Notes: generated by a model not told the origin, from the sequence alone. DNA of 33,284 nucleotides from Buttiauxella izardii (GCF_003601925.1 NZ_QZWH01000062.1:1-33284), one strand, 5' to 3'; numbered from the stretch's first letter, positions 1 through 8,649 are shown. Made by a program: numbers and translations.

Positions 1-20
1 GAGGGGGAATACCGTACAGT

Positions 21-54
21 TCCCTCTCCTGGGGGAGAGGGTTAGGGTGAGGGC
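21..54 (+). repeat. REP-like palindromic repeat, copy 1
   Basis: An 8-bp perfect stem (CCCTCTCC at 22-29, GGAGAGGG at 34-41) has a TGGG loop and is followed by a purine-rich arm ending GGGTGAGGGC. The 34-nt unit differs at two bases from the copy at 32991-33024 and is related to the inverted pair at 9805-9894. It overlaps the last codons and the stop of epmB. The shape and the position at gene ends fit short interspersed palindromes of the REP type. Family assignment is inference. Confidence 0.7.
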
Positions 55-1079
55 GTTTGCCGTAACTGCAAATCTATCGGCGTTTTACTCGGCTCACCGC
101 CAATCTCTCGCGCCAGCTTCGGCACCATATAGCCGGAAACCATCGTCAGCAACTCACGCATAATCTTGCGCGCTTCATCGTCACTGACCATGAAATGCGC
201 CGCGCCCTGCACTTTATCCAGCACATGCAGGTAATACGGCATCACGCTCGCGTCAAACAGCGCATTGCTCAGATCGGCGAGGGTTTGCGCATTGTCATTC
301 ACATCGCGCAGCAACACGCTTTGGTTAAGCAGCGTGACGCCCGCCTGGCGTAAATTCGCCATCACCGCTCTGAACTCGTCACCGATTTCTTGTGCGTGGT
401 TAATATGATTAACCAGAATCACCTGCAAGCGAGTGCGGGCAAGGCGTGCGACGAATGTTTCGGTGATACGAGCCGGGATCACAATCGGCAAACGGCTGTG
501 AATGCGCAGGCGCTTAATATGCGGGATCGCTTCCAGTTCGCCGATCAACCAATCCAGTTCATGATCTTTTGCCATCAGCGGATCGCCGCCGGAGAAAATG
601 ATCTCGTCCAGTTCCGGATGTTCACTGATGTAGGCAATGGCCGCCTGCCAGTTGCGCTTGTTTCCCTGGTTATCGGAATACGGGAAATGGCGACGGAAAC
701 AATAACGGCAGTTCACCGCACAACCACCTTTCACCAGCAACAACGCACGGTTGCGATATTTGTGTAGCAGGCCTGGCACCACGCTGTGCTGCTCTTCGAG
801 CGGGTCGGTACTAAAACCGGGAGCGGCAATAAATTCTTCTTTCGCGGTTAACACCTGGCGTAAGAGTGGGTCATGCGGATTGCCTTTTTCCATGCGAGCG
901 ACGAACGCTCGCGGCACGCGTAAGGCAAAAAGTCGACGTGCATCACGTCCCGCCAACAACTCTTCGTCAGCGTTCAGGTCTAAAATATGCAGCAGTTCAT
1001 CCGGATCGGTTATAACATCGGCAAGTTGCGTCAACCAATCTTCTCTGCGGGGGGGATTTAGGGTTACAATGTGTGCCAT
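42..1079 (-). CDS. epmB: EF-P (R)-beta-lysine formation enzyme, lysine 2,3-aminomutase EpmB
   Basis: EpmB (YjeK) is a cytosolic radical-SAM, PLP-dependent 2,3-aminomutase. It turns (S)-alpha-lysine into (R)-beta-lysine, which EpmA attaches to EF-P. The 345-residue protein has the radical-SAM cysteines C120, C124 and C127 in the CxxxCxxC arrangement, followed by FRRHFPY, and an N-terminal sequence (MAHIVTLN) like the E. coli enzyme. It is divergent from its target gene efp, with 40 bases between the start codons. The C-terminus is odd: the last residues, PSP, and the TAA stop are encoded by a REP-like repeat. This makes the protein about three residues longer than the E. coli protein as I recall it. 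Function is secure from sequence similarity. Confidence 0.97.
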   Translation of the reverse strand: MAHIVTLNPPRREDWLTQLADVITDPDELLHILDLNADEELLAGRDARRLFALRVPRAFVARMEKGNPHDPLLRQVLTAKEEFIAAPGFSTDPLEEQHSVVPGLLHKYRNRALLLVKGGCAVNCRYCFRRHFPYSDNQGNKRNWQAAIAYISEHPELDEIIFSGGDPLMAKDHELDWLIGELEAIPHIKRLRIHSRLPIVIPARITETFVARLARTRLQVILVNHINHAQEIGDEFRAVMANLRQAGVTLLNQSVLLRDVNDNAQTLADLSNALFDASVMPYYLHVLDKVQGAAHFMVSDDEARKIMRELLTMVSGYMVPKLAREIGGEPSKTPIDLQLRQTPSP

Positions 1080-1119
1080 TTTTTGGCTAAGCTACCAATT
1101 AACAATTTCAGAGGGCCTT

Positions 1120-1686
1120 ATGGCGACTTATTCTAGCAACGATTTCCGTGCCGGTCTTAAAATCATGTTCGAAGGCGAACCTTACGCAGTCGAATCAAGT
1201 GAGTTCGTGAAACCAGGTAAAGGCCAGGCCTTTGCTCGCGTTAAAATGCGCCGCCTGCTGACAGGCACCCGCGTAGAAAAAACCTTCAAATCTACCGACT
1301 CCGCTGAAGGCGCAGACGTTATCGATATGAACCTGACTTACCTGTACAACGACGGTGAGTTCTACCACTTCATGAATAACGAAACTTTCGAGCAACTGGC
1401 CGCTGACGAAAAAGCAGTTGGCGAGAATGCTAAGTGGATGCTGGATCAGGCCGAGTGTATCGTGACCCTGTGGAACGGCCGTCCAATCGCCGTACAGCCA
1501 CCAAACTTCGTAGAGCTGGAAATCGTTGAAACCGATCCAGGTCTGAAAGGTGATACTGCTGGTACTGGCGGTAAACCTGCAAAACTGTCTACGGGTGCTG
1601 TAGTTAAAGTACCTTTGTTCGTACAGACTGGCGAAGTCATCAAAGTTGACACCCGCTCTGGCGAATACGTTTCTCGCGTTAAGTAA
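1120..1686 (+). CDS. efp: Translation elongation factor P
   Basis: EF-P binds between the ribosomal P and E sites and relieves stalling at polyproline stretches. The 188-residue protein has the usual three beta-barrel architecture. The loop KPGKG places the modified lysine at residue 34, the substrate of EpmA/EpmB (and of the EpmC hydroxylase, encoded elsewhere). The ATG at 1120 is preceded by GAGGG and gives the standard N-terminus MATYSSNDF. An in-frame extension upstream to 751 exists but runs through epmB on the other strand and is rejected. The promoter must lie in the short epmB-efp gap or inside the epmB 5' end. I see no clear one. Confidence 0.98.
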   Translation: MATYSSNDFRAGLKIMFEGEPYAVESSEFVKPGKGQAFARVKMRRLLTGTRVEKTFKSTDSAEGADVIDMNLTYLYNDGEFYHFMNNETFEQLAADEKAVGENAKWMLDQAECIVTLWNGRPIAVQPPNFVELEIVETDPGLKGDTAGTGGKPAKLSTGAVVKVPLFVQTGEVIKVDTRSGEYVSRVK

Positions 1687-1698
1687 TACGTGAAGGTT

Positions 1699-1719
1699 GG
1701 CGGTGGAGCTTCCACCGCC
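1699..1719 (+). terminator. Hairpin between efp and ecnA
   Basis: A perfect 9-bp inverted repeat (GGCGGTGGA/TCCACCGCC, 3-nt loop) starts 12 bases after the efp stop. No T-run follows, so it may be a weak or factor-assisted terminator, or an RNA-processing or stability hairpin that still lets transcription reach ecnA 20 bases later. Confidence 0.45.
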
Positions 1720-1739
1720 GCTTGCTAAGGGCAGGGAAG

Positions 1740-1874
1740 ATGAACCGTTTGATTAAACATTTACTTTTCATCACGTTGTTAACCACGATTTTGTCTGGCT
1801 GTAACACCACTCGCGGCTTTGGCGAAGACCTCAAGCATCTGGGCGGTTCAATCGAACGCGCTGCAAACAAGTAA
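1740..1874 (+). CDS. ecnA: Entericidin A lipoprotein (antidote)
   Basis: This 44-codon gene encodes a small envelope lipoprotein. A charged start (MNRLIKH) and hydrophobic stretch (LLFITLLTTIL) lead to the lipobox LSGC, so Cys21 is the lipidated residue of a mature peptide of about 24 residues. The mature part opens CNTTRGFGEDL, a motif shared with EcnB directly downstream, so the two look like paralogs. In E. coli and C. freundii the entericidin pair is described as an antidote (EcnA) and a membrane-toxic partner (EcnB). AGGGAAG lies close to the ATG. ecnA directly follows efp and may be partly co-transcribed with it. Confidence 0.93.
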   Translation: MNRLIKHLLFITLLTTILSGCNTTRGFGEDLKHLGGSIERAANK

Positions 1875-1939
1875 TTTCCAACACTCCTAAAAATCCGCTT
1901 TTTCCTTCAGTCTGCCAATTTTTGTCTATGCTTTAACTG

Positions 1940-1946
1940 CTATACA
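1940..1946 (+). promoter_or_regulatory. Putative sigma-S-type -10 element for ecnB
   Basis: CTATACA, with a C just before the -10 hexamer TATACA (1941-1946) and no good -35 at 17-bp spacing, resembles the sigma-S extended -10 (CTAYACT). It lies 31 bases before the ecnB start. ecnB is known to be stationary-phase, RpoS-dependent in E. coli. The match itself is short. Confidence 0.5.
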
Positions 1947-1976
1947 CAAACAATATGGTCAAAAAAGGAAACGGTC

Positions 1977-2123
1977 ATGATTAAGAAAACTATTGCAGCG
2001 TTCTTTTCTCTCGTAGTGCTTTCGTCGTTACTCACCGCGTGTAATACCACCAAAGGCGTGGGTGAAGATATTCAGGATGGCGGCCAGGCGATTTCCGGTG
2101 CCGCAACTAAAGCGCAGAATTAA
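1977..2123 (+). CDS. ecnB: Entericidin B lipoprotein (bacteriolytic partner)
   Basis: This 48-residue prolipoprotein begins MIKKTIAAF, has a hydrophobic signal and the lipobox LTAC, with Cys22 as the lipid-anchored residue. The mature part begins [10 protein letters not shown], like EcnA, and is predicted to form an amphipathic helix rich in small residues. In the literature EcnB promotes lysis in stationary phase under high osmolarity and is opposed by EcnA. AAAGGAAACG provides the ribosome binding site 6-8 bases before the ATG. It has its own sigma-S-like promoter upstream and a terminator directly after, so it can be expressed separately from ecnA. Confidence 0.94.
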   Translation: MIKKTIAAFFSLVVLSSLLTACNTTKGVGEDIQDGGQAISGAATKAQN

Positions 2124-2134
2124 TGTTTTAGCGG

Positions 2135-2165
2135 ACGGTACGGTATCAACACCGTACCGTTGTTT
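2135..2165. terminator. Terminator between convergent ecnB and ecnR
   Basis: A perfect 10-bp stem (ACGGTACGGT at 2135-2144, ACCGTACCGT at 2151-2160) has a 6-nt loop and a T-rich tail (TGTTTATTT). It lies 11 bases past the ecnB stop and 10 bases before the ecnR stop, so it could serve both genes. The T-run is better on the ecnB side. Confidence 0.7.
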
Positions 2166-2174
2166 ATTTCGTGG

Positions 2175-2759
2175 TTATTGATGTTGTTCGATAAATAATG
2201 AAAAGCGATTGCTAATGCCGAGCTTCATACGGATATTCCGCTTATAGGTATATACCGTTTTCGTGCTAATCCCCATCATGTTGGCAATAAAGTCATTATT
2301 GGCTTTGTCGGTCCATAATTTTAATATACGTTCTTCACGCAGCGTGAGTAATGGCGATGTGAGCTGCCAGCCGGGATTAAAAGGAGGGCGGGCGCTGAGC
2401 TGTTTATAAATTGCGGCATAAAGCTCATCTAGCGGTACTGTTTTGCTATACAAGGCGCGCGAGCCTTGTGACAGGCAATACTCTTCAATCATTTCATGCC
2501 GCATGCTGTTCAGGAGCATCAGACGAATAGATGTGCCACAGGCGGAGTAAATTGACGAAAGCTGTTGGATATTATGTAGCGAACTGGCAAAGCTGGTAAA
2601 GTCTGCAATAACAAGATTGGGCCGCCACTGAATTATTTTCTCACGGGCTAATAATAAATTATCCGTTTCAGAAATAGAAAATACATTATTTTGATTAAGC
2701 CAATTCTTGAATCCCTGCCGGGTATAATGGCAGCGGTCAATTAACAATATCTTATGCAT
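2175..2759 (-). CDS. ecnR: LuxR/FixJ-type transcription regulator next to the entericidin locus
   Basis: A 194-residue response-regulator-like protein. The N-terminal half has the pattern of a receiver domain, with D8 after the first strand, a candidate phospho-acceptor D53 (VIADF) and K106 (YSK). The usual acidic pair is reduced to D8-R9, so phosphorylation may be weak or absent. The C-terminal half (about 136-190) is a LuxR-type helix-turn-helix (LTLREERILKLW, then NMMGISTKTVYTYKRNI). Its position, convergent with ecnAB, matches ecnR of C. freundii, reported to regulate the entericidins. The symbol rests on position and domain type. E. coli K-12 lacks this gene here as far as I recall. The DNA target is unknown. 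Confidence 0.78.
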   Translation of the reverse strand: MHKILLIDRCHYTRQGFKNWLNQNNVFSISETDNLLLAREKIIQWRPNLVIADFTSFASSLHNIQQLSSIYSACGTSIRLMLLNSMRHEMIEEYCLSQGSRALYSKTVPLDELYAAIYKQLSARPPFNPGWQLTSPLLTLREERILKLWTDKANNDFIANMMGISTKTVYTYKRNIRMKLGISNRFSLFIEQHQ

Positions 2760-2880
2760 ACTTACCGTTCACGAGACTCACTGATACAGCCTTTTTTGAA
2801 TTTTGATGAGTACTCATAATATGGAAGAATACTGAAAACGAATTGTGGATATACGCGTCGTTTTACAGCTAATTCCTGGC

Positions 2881-2909
2881 TTAACAATCCTGCTCCCAAT
2901 TGTTAAAAT
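2881..2909 (+). promoter_or_regulatory. Probable sigma-70 promoter of gdx, with an inverted repeat
   Basis: TTAACA (2881-2886) and TAAAAT (2904-2909) each match the sigma-70 consensus at five of six bases, with an exact 17-bp spacer. Transcription would start near 2916, just ahead of the first riboswitch hairpin. The same segment holds an 8-bp inverted repeat (TTAACAAT at 2881-2888, ATTGTTAA at 2899-2906) that could be an operator or a chance result of the promoter sequence. Confidence 0.6.
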
Positions 2910-2924
2910 AGCGCCTTCAGCCGC

Positions 2925-2979
2925 CTTATGGGACGACCCATAAGCGTTTCTTATACCGGGGACGGCCCCATACAAAGGA
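2925..2979 (+). promoter_or_regulatory. Guanidine-II (mini-ykkC) riboswitch
   Basis: Two small hairpins each carry the diagnostic ACGR tetraloop. P1 is CTTATGGG-ACGA-CCCATAAG (2925-2944) and P2 is GGGG-ACGG-CCCC (2958-2969). The AAAGGAG ribosome binding site (2974-2980) follows directly after P2. This is the architecture of the guanidine-II class, known to switch on expression of SugE/Gdx exporters when guanidinium binds the paired loops. The short distance between P2 and the Shine-Dalgarno fits translational control. Confidence 0.92.
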
Positions 2980-2986
2980 GTTGTAT

Positions 2987-3304
2987 ATGGCCTGGTTTAT
3001 TCTTGTAATCGCCGGTCTGCTGGAAGTTGTTTGGGCTGTCGGCCTGAAATATACCCACGGTTTTACCCGCCTATGGCCGAGCGTTATCACCGTCGTGGCG
3101 ATGGTGGTCAGCGTTGCGCTGCTGTCGTGGTCGATGAAAACGCTGCCAACGGGTACGGCTTATGCCGTCTGGACCGGGATTGGTGCCGTTGGCGCCGCAA
3201 CCACCGGCATTATACTGTTAGGCGAATCAGCAAGCCTGGCCCGCATCGCGAGCCTGGCATTGATCGTCATCGGTATTATCGGCCTCAAACTCAGCACCCA
3301 CTAA
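2987..3304 (+). CDS. gdx: Guanidinium/H+ antiporter, SMR family (Gdx/SugE)
   Basis: A 105-residue inner-membrane protein of the small multidrug resistance family, with four predicted transmembrane helices. It works as an antiparallel dimer that exports guanidinium in exchange for protons. The essential glutamate is E13 in [12 protein letters not shown], and the family signature [16 protein letters not shown] is intact. The ATG at 2987 gives the standard [10 protein letters not shown] start. A TTG at 2981 would add only two residues and lies too close to the Shine-Dalgarno. Control is by the guanidine-II riboswitch upstream. The stop overlaps the blc stop on the other strand. The older name is sugE. 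Confidence 0.97.
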   Translation: MAWFILVIAGLLEVVWAVGLKYTHGFTRLWPSVITVVAMVVSVALLSWSMKTLPTGTAYAVWTGIGAVGAATTGIILLGESASLARIASLALIVIGIIGLKLSTH

Positions 3305-3834
3305 CGGGCGGGCTGCTTAACCCACAGGAGCTTCTCAACCGGGAAGCCCTGTCGTTTGGCGGTTTCAAGCATCTGCTGTTTCACCTCATCGCTGATGGTT
3401 GGCGTGCGTGACAAAATCCACAGATAATCTTTATCCGGCCCGCAAACCAGTGCGTGACGATAATCTTTATCAATCGCTATGACGTTATAGCCGCCATAAA
3501 ACGGCCCAAAGAATGACACTTTCAGGGCGGCCCGGCTTGGGTCGCCAGTGAAATACGCCTTGCCGACACTCTGCTGCCACATTTGCCTGTCAGGATTAAA
3601 ACCTCGGTTGATTACCCGAATACCGCCGTCATCCATGGTGCTGTAAGTCGCCGTGACTTGTTCCAGCCCTTTTTCAAAACTGTGGTCCAGGCGTGCAATT
3701 TCATACCATTTTCCCAGGTACCGTTTCGCTTCAAAATTATTAACTACCGTGGTGCCAGGTGGAGGAGTGGGTGAACTGCAGGCCACAAGGAAAAACGCAA
3801 CTGCAAGGGCAGGGATAATCGGCCAGATGCGCAT
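3301..3834 (-). CDS. blc: Outer-membrane lipoprotein lipocalin Blc
   Basis: A bacterial lipocalin of 177 residues anchored to the outer membrane by lipid. The signal ends in the lipobox LVAC, with Cys19 lipidated. The lipocalin signature [10 protein letters not shown] follows at about residues 41-50, and the barrel strands fill the rest. In E. coli Blc is reported to bind lysophospholipids and fatty acids and to be induced in stationary phase. The gene ends convergently with gdx, and the two stop codons share bases (CTAA at 3301-3304). Upstream, a sigma-S-like -10 sits about 28 bases before the ATG. Confidence 0.96.
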   Translation of the reverse strand: MRIWPIIPALAVAFFLVACSSPTPPPGTTVVNNFEAKRYLGKWYEIARLDHSFEKGLEQVTATYSTMDDGGIRVINRGFNPDRQMWQQSVGKAYFTGDPSRAALKVSFFGPFYGGYNVIAIDKDYRHALVCGPDKDYLWILSRTPTISDEVKQQMLETAKRQGFPVEKLLWVKQPAR

Positions 3835-3858
3835 AGCAAATTCCTTCTCGGTTTTTTG

Positions 3859-3868
3859 CTAAGTGTAG
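3859..3868 (-). promoter_or_regulatory. Putative sigma-S promoter -10 of blc
   Basis: On the minus strand the segment reads CTACACTTAG, nearly identical to the sigma-S extended -10 (CTAYACTTAA). The -10 hexamer TACACT is at 3862-3867, so transcription would start near 3855, about 20 bases before the blc ATG. The known stationary-phase, RpoS-dependent expression of E. coli blc agrees. Confidence 0.65.
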
Positions 3869-3895
3869 ATTGCGGCTGGAAAAACGGTGGGTCAG

Positions 3896-3938
3896 GAAAG
3901 AAATAAAACGGCGGGTCAGCGATAACGCCACCCGCCGT
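3896..3938 (-). terminator. Intrinsic terminator of ampC
   Basis: On the minus strand a 9-bp stem (ACGGCGGGT/ACCCGCCGT, 3930-3938 with 3908-3916) has a 13-nt loop that can pair further inside. It is followed by TTTATTTCTTT. It starts nine bases after the ampC stop codon and separates ampC from blc. Confidence 0.88.
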
Positions 3939-3946
3939 AATACGGG

Positions 3947-5137
<1,191 letters not shown>

Positions 5138-5175
5138 CTAAAAATAAAAAGGCCTGCACATGGAATGGCAGGCCT
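5138..5175 (-). terminator. frdABCD terminator / ampC attenuator
   Basis: On the minus strand the stem AGGCCTGC (5168-5175) pairs with GCAGGCCT (5150-5157) across a 10-nt loop, followed by a T-rich tract (TTTTATTTTTA). It lies 20 bases past the frdD stop and 40 bases before the ampC start. In E. coli the equivalent hairpin ends frd transcription and also attenuates ampC transcripts that start inside frdD. The same double role is inferred here. Confidence 0.88.
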
Positions 5176-5195
5176 CGTTCAAGCAATCAGCGTTA

Positions 5196-5555
5196 TTACA
5201 AAGTGATGACGCCAATAAATGTCACAACAGTCAGAATCGCGGCCAGACCGTAAAACACCCATTTGCCAGACGGCACATGAATCTTCAGGTCATGCATGGC
5301 ATGGTGGATACGGTGTAACCCGCACCAGAGTGGCAGCACAATCATCAGGAAGATGAACAGGCGGCCAATCAGGCTCTGCGAGAACGCCAGCACACGGTCA
5401 TAGCCTAACGCATCGCCCGGGAACAGACCCAGCGGCAGCATAATGCCAACCAGCAGCACGATGACTGGCGCGATGATGGCGCCCCACATGCCGCCTGCGC
5501 CAAACAGACCCCAGAATACCGGCTCGTCGGAGCGTTTTGGATTTGGATTAATCAT
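5196..5555 (-). CDS. frdD: Fumarate reductase membrane anchor subunit D
   Basis: A 119-residue inner-membrane subunit with three predicted helices. Together with FrdC it anchors the FrdAB catalytic pair and forms the menaquinol sites of anaerobic fumarate reductase. The start [19 protein letters not shown] matches the E. coli protein. The 18-residue upstream extension in frame overlaps the end of frdC and is rejected. GGGGGACGTC before the ATG carries the ribosome binding site. It lies ten bases after frdC as the last gene of the operon. Its 3' end probably also contains the ampC promoter. Confidence 0.97.
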   Translation of the reverse strand: MINPNPKRSDEPVFWGLFGAGGMWGAIIAPVIVLLVGIMLPLGLFPGDALGYDRVLAFSQSLIGRLFIFLMIVLPLWCGLHRIHHAMHDLKIHVPSGKWVFYGLAAILTVVTFIGVITL

Positions 5556-5565
5556 GACGTCCCCC

Positions 5566-5961
5566 TTACCAGAACAGTGCAATAAACAGAATGACGACCG
5601 TGGCGACAATCGTCACCGCCCACAAGCCTTTAATCACCGGCTCAGGCCCCATTTTTTCATCTTTGATGATGATGTTGGCGGCCTTCGGTGCCAGTTCAAA
5701 CCAGGTTTTGGTATGCAGTAAAGCGGCTGCCAGCGTGATTAAATTCAGGATAATCACGATTGGGTTTTGCAGAAATGAAACAAATCCCGCCCAGCTTTCT
5801 GGCCCACTTTTCAGTGAGAACAGGCCGCAGATCAGCAAAATGCTGAACCAAACCGTTGGCACTGAAGTCCCTTCGCGAATCATATAAAAACGGTAGAAGC
5901 CCAGCTTTTGCCACCAGGTCGGCGTCATCGTCCGTACATAAGGCTTACGTTTCGTAGTCAT
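5566..5961 (-). CDS. frdC: Fumarate reductase membrane anchor subunit C
   Basis: A 131-residue hydrophobic subunit ([18 protein letters not shown]) with three predicted transmembrane helices. It pairs with FrdD to bind menaquinol and hold FrdAB on the cytoplasmic face of the inner membrane. Length equals that of E. coli FrdC. It starts ten bases after the frdB stop, with AAGGAGTG as the ribosome binding site, third in the frdABCD operon. Confidence 0.97.
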   Translation of the reverse strand: MTTKRKPYVRTMTPTWWQKLGFYRFYMIREGTSVPTVWFSILLICGLFSLKSGPESWAGFVSFLQNPIVIILNLITLAAALLHTKTWFELAPKAANIIIKDEKMGPEPVIKGLWAVTIVATVVILFIALFW

Positions 5962-5971
5962 TTTGCACTCC

Positions 5972-6709
5972 TTAGCGTGGTTTCAGGGTGGCAATCAAAA
6001 AGTCTTTCGAGCTTTCGACTTTACCCTGCTGGATGGCTGCGGCTGGATCGACGTGTTTCGGGCACACTTCGGAGCAGAAGCCCACGAAAGTACAGCTCCA
6101 GACGCCATTCTTGCCGTTTAACTGCGCCATACGCTCTTTCTTGCCGTGGTCGCGGTTATCCAGGTTGTAACGGTGTGCCAGCGTAATTGCCGCCGGGCCA
6201 ATAAACTCAGGATTCAAACCAAACTGCGGGCAGGCGGAGTAGCACAGGCCACAGTTGATGCAGCCTGAGAACTGATGGTATTTCGCCATCTGTGCCGGAG
6301 TCTGGTTGTTCGGCCCCTGATCTGGCGTGCGCGGGTTGCCAATGATGTACGGCTTAATCGCTTCCAGGCTTTCGATAAAGTGAGTCATATCGACGACTAA
6401 ATCGCGCTCGATAGGGAAGTTCGCCAGCGCTTCAACCTTCATGCCTTGCGTGTATTCGCGCAGGAAGGTTTTACAGGCCAGTTTTGGCACGCGGTTGACC
6501 ATCATGCCGCAAGAGCCGCAGATAGCCATACGGCACGACCAGCGGTAAGTCAGGTCGGGTGCCAGATTGTCTTTGATGTAACCCAGCGCATCCAGCAGCG
6601 AGGTTTGTTCATCGTAAGGCACTTCGTAGATTGCGCTGTGCGGCTCGTTATCCGTTTCCGGATTGTAGCGCACGATTTCAATCTTCAGGGTTTTCATCAC
6701 TTCAGCCAT
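5972..6709 (-). CDS. frdB: Fumarate reductase iron-sulfur subunit
   Basis: A 245-residue electron-transfer subunit carrying three Fe-S centres between menaquinol and the FrdA flavin. The [2Fe-2S] ligands are C59, C64, C67 and C79. The C-terminal ferredoxin-like domain has C150-x2-C153-x2-C156-x3-C160 and C206, C212, C216 for the [4Fe-4S] and [3Fe-4S] clusters. The chosen start [10 protein letters not shown] gives nearly the E. coli length of 244. A 14-residue Arg-rich extension in frame (to 6751) lies inside frdA and is rejected. The first bases overlap the frdA stop by eight bases, which suggests translational coupling. Confidence 0.97.
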   Translation of the reverse strand: MAEVMKTLKIEIVRYNPETDNEPHSAIYEVPYDEQTSLLDALGYIKDNLAPDLTYRWSCRMAICGSCGMMVNRVPKLACKTFLREYTQGMKVEALANFPIERDLVVDMTHFIESLEAIKPYIIGNPRTPDQGPNNQTPAQMAKYHQFSGCINCGLCYSACPQFGLNPEFIGPAAITLAHRYNLDNRDHGKKERMAQLNGKNGVWSCTFVGFCSEVCPKHVDPAAAIQQGKVESSKDFLIATLKPR

Positions 6710-8495
6710 TCGACGTCTCCTTCTTCTTGTCGGCCGCTTCTGATTCCGCACCGTAGACGCGTTTAGCCGGTGGCAAAGTCGTGATTTTCACATCGCTGTA
6801 TTCCAGACGCGTGGTTCCATTTTCGTCGCGGAAAGCGAGGGTATGTTTCAGGAAGTTCACGTCATCACGCTCGGTGCAGCCTTCGTCCAGACGCTGGTGC
6901 GCGCCGCGTGATTCTTTACGTGCCATCGCTGAGTGCGCCATACATTCGGCAACGTTCAGGCCGTGGCCCAACTCGATGGTGTACAGCAAATCGGTATTGA
7001 ACACGCTGGATGTGTCAGTAATGCGAACGCGTTTAAAGCGCTCTTGCAGCTCAGCCAGCTTATCAATGGTTTTCTGCATCAGTTCAGGGGTGCGATAAAT
7101 CCCGCAACCTTCTTCCATCGACAGACCCATTTCGTCGCGGATCTTCGACCAGTTTTCCGAACCTTCCTGATTCACCAGTTTCTTGAGGCGGGTTTCGACG
7201 TCAGCGGCTTGCGCATTCAGTGCCGCGTCGTTGGCTGGCTGTGCTTCGTTTGCACGACGCATAGCACCTTCACCGGCCAGGCGGCCAAACACCACCAGCT
7301 CTGCCAGTGAGTTGGAACCTAAACGGTTGGCACCGTGCAGGCCAACGGAAGAACATTCGCCGACGGCGAACAAGCCTTTAATGCGGGATTCGCACTGGCT
7401 GTCGGTTTCGATACCGCCCATGGTGTAGTGCGCGGTAGGGCGAACCGGAATCGGCTCTTTCACCGGATCAACGCCGACATAGGCTTTCGACAGCTCGCAG
7501 ATAAACGGCAGGCGCTCGAGGAGTTTCTTCTCGCCCAAATGACGCAGGTCGAGATAAACCACATCGCCACGTGGAGTTGGAACGGTGCGGCCTGCGCGCC
7601 ATTCGTGCCAGAAGGCCTGAGAAACTTTGTCGCGCGGACCGAGTTCCATATATTTGTTGCGCGGCTCGCCCAGCGGAGTTTCTGGCCCCATGCCGTAATC
7701 TTGCAGATAACGATAGCCGTCTTTGTTGACCAGAATACCGCCTTCACCACGGCAGCCTTCCGTCATCAGAATGCCGGAACCCGGCAGGCCGGTTGGGTGA
7801 TACTGCACAAATTCCATGTCGCGTAGCGGTACGCCGTGGCTTAACGCCATGCCCATACCATCGCCGGTTACGATGCCGCCGTTGGTGTTGTAGCGATAAA
7901 CGCGACCCGCACCACCGGTTGCCATCACAACGGCATTCGCGCGGATTTGCACCAGCGTGCCTTCCATCATGTTCATGGCGACTACGCCACGCGCAGCGCC
8001 GTCATCAACCAGAATGTCGAGCACGAAATGCTCGTCAAAACGCTGGATTTGCGGGAACTGTAAGGAGGTCTGGAACAGGGTATGCAGCATATGGAAGCCG
8101 GTTTTATCCGCGGCAAACCAGGTGCGCTCAATCTTCATACCACCGAAGCGGCGCACGTTGACGGAACCGTCAGGACGACGACTCCATGGGCAACCCCATT
8201 GCTCAAGCTGTGTCATTTCTGTTGGGCAGTTATGGACGAAGTAGTCGACCACATCCTGCTCGCACAGCCAGTCGCCACCGGAAACGGTGTCGTTAAAATG
8301 ATATTCGAAGCTGTCGTGATCCTGCGTAACGGCAGCAGAACCCCCTTCGGCGGCCACGGTGTGGCTACGCATCGGGTAGACTTTGGAGATCAGAGCGATT
8401 TTAGCTTGTGGATTGGCTTGCGCTGCCGCAATGGCTGCTCGTAAGCCCGCTCCGCCAGCGCCAATTATGGCGAGATCGGCTTGAAAGGTTTGCAC
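6702..8495 (-). CDS. frdA: Fumarate reductase flavoprotein subunit
   Basis: The catalytic subunit (597 residues), which reduces fumarate to succinate in anaerobic respiration. The N-terminal FAD fold has the GAGGAG loop at 12-17, and H45 in [10 protein letters not shown] is the covalent FAD attachment site. Active-site residues are visible at H233 (HPTGLPGSG), E246, R249 and R288, one higher than the usual E. coli numbering. Translation starts at GTG (8495) behind GGAGGAATGTC, as in E. coli. The C-terminal tail is charged and slightly shorter than the 602-residue E. coli protein. First gene of frdABCD, divergent from epmA. Confidence 0.98.
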   Translation of the reverse strand: MQTFQADLAIIGAGGAGLRAAIAAAQANPQAKIALISKVYPMRSHTVAAEGGSAAVTQDHDSFEYHFNDTVSGGDWLCEQDVVDYFVHNCPTEMTQLEQWGCPWSRRPDGSVNVRRFGGMKIERTWFAADKTGFHMLHTLFQTSLQFPQIQRFDEHFVLDILVDDGAARGVVAMNMMEGTLVQIRANAVVMATGGAGRVYRYNTNGGIVTGDGMGMALSHGVPLRDMEFVQYHPTGLPGSGILMTEGCRGEGGILVNKDGYRYLQDYGMGPETPLGEPRNKYMELGPRDKVSQAFWHEWRAGRTVPTPRGDVVYLDLRHLGEKKLLERLPFICELSKAYVGVDPVKEPIPVRPTAHYTMGGIETDSQCESRIKGLFAVGECSSVGLHGANRLGSNSLAELVVFGRLAGEGAMRRANEAQPANDAALNAQAADVETRLKKLVNQEGSENWSKIRDEMGLSMEEGCGIYRTPELMQKTIDKLAELQERFKRVRITDTSSVFNTDLLYTIELGHGLNVAECMAHSAMARKESRGAHQRLDEGCTERDDVNFLKHTLAFRDENGTTRLEYSDVKITTLPPAKRVYGAESEAADKKKETSNG

Positions 8496-8607
8496 GACAT
8501 TCCTCCAGATTTTAGTTATTTCGCATAGCTAATTTAACCAAAGGTAGTTCACCGATACGGCGACAGCTATTGCGAAAGGGTTTTCCCTGCTCCTTTGTAG
8601 GTAGCGG

Positions 8608-8649
8608 ATTATAGCCGCAGGCTTTTTAAGGAAATTTGACGCGTTCGAT
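8608..8649 (-). promoter_or_regulatory. frdABCD promoter with FNR-like half site
   Basis: On the minus strand a perfect -10 TATAAT lies at 8608-8613, with no usable -35 hexamer 17 bp upstream. A 14-base window at 8636-8649 contains the good FNR half site GTCAA (TTGAC on plus) and a poor second half. Its centre falls at -41.5 from the predicted start near 8601, the class II activator position. E. coli frd is FNR-activated in anaerobiosis and shows a similar imperfect box, from memory. Confidence 0.55.

Noticed and set aside
390-767. 125-codon open frame opposite epmB.
   Set aside because: Shadow of epmB; no family resemblance and no promoter or ribosome binding site.
751-1119. Long in-frame extension of efp.
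   Set aside because: It lies antisense in epmB and is Arg/Ser-rich shadow coding. EF-P has a fixed length of 188.
3834-3861. Inverted repeat TAGCAAA/TTTGCTA around the blc Shine-Dalgarno, resembling a start-codon-masking hairpin.
   Set aside because: The upstream arm overlaps the predicted -10 to +1 region, so most of it would not be in the transcript if the sigma-S-like promoter is right.
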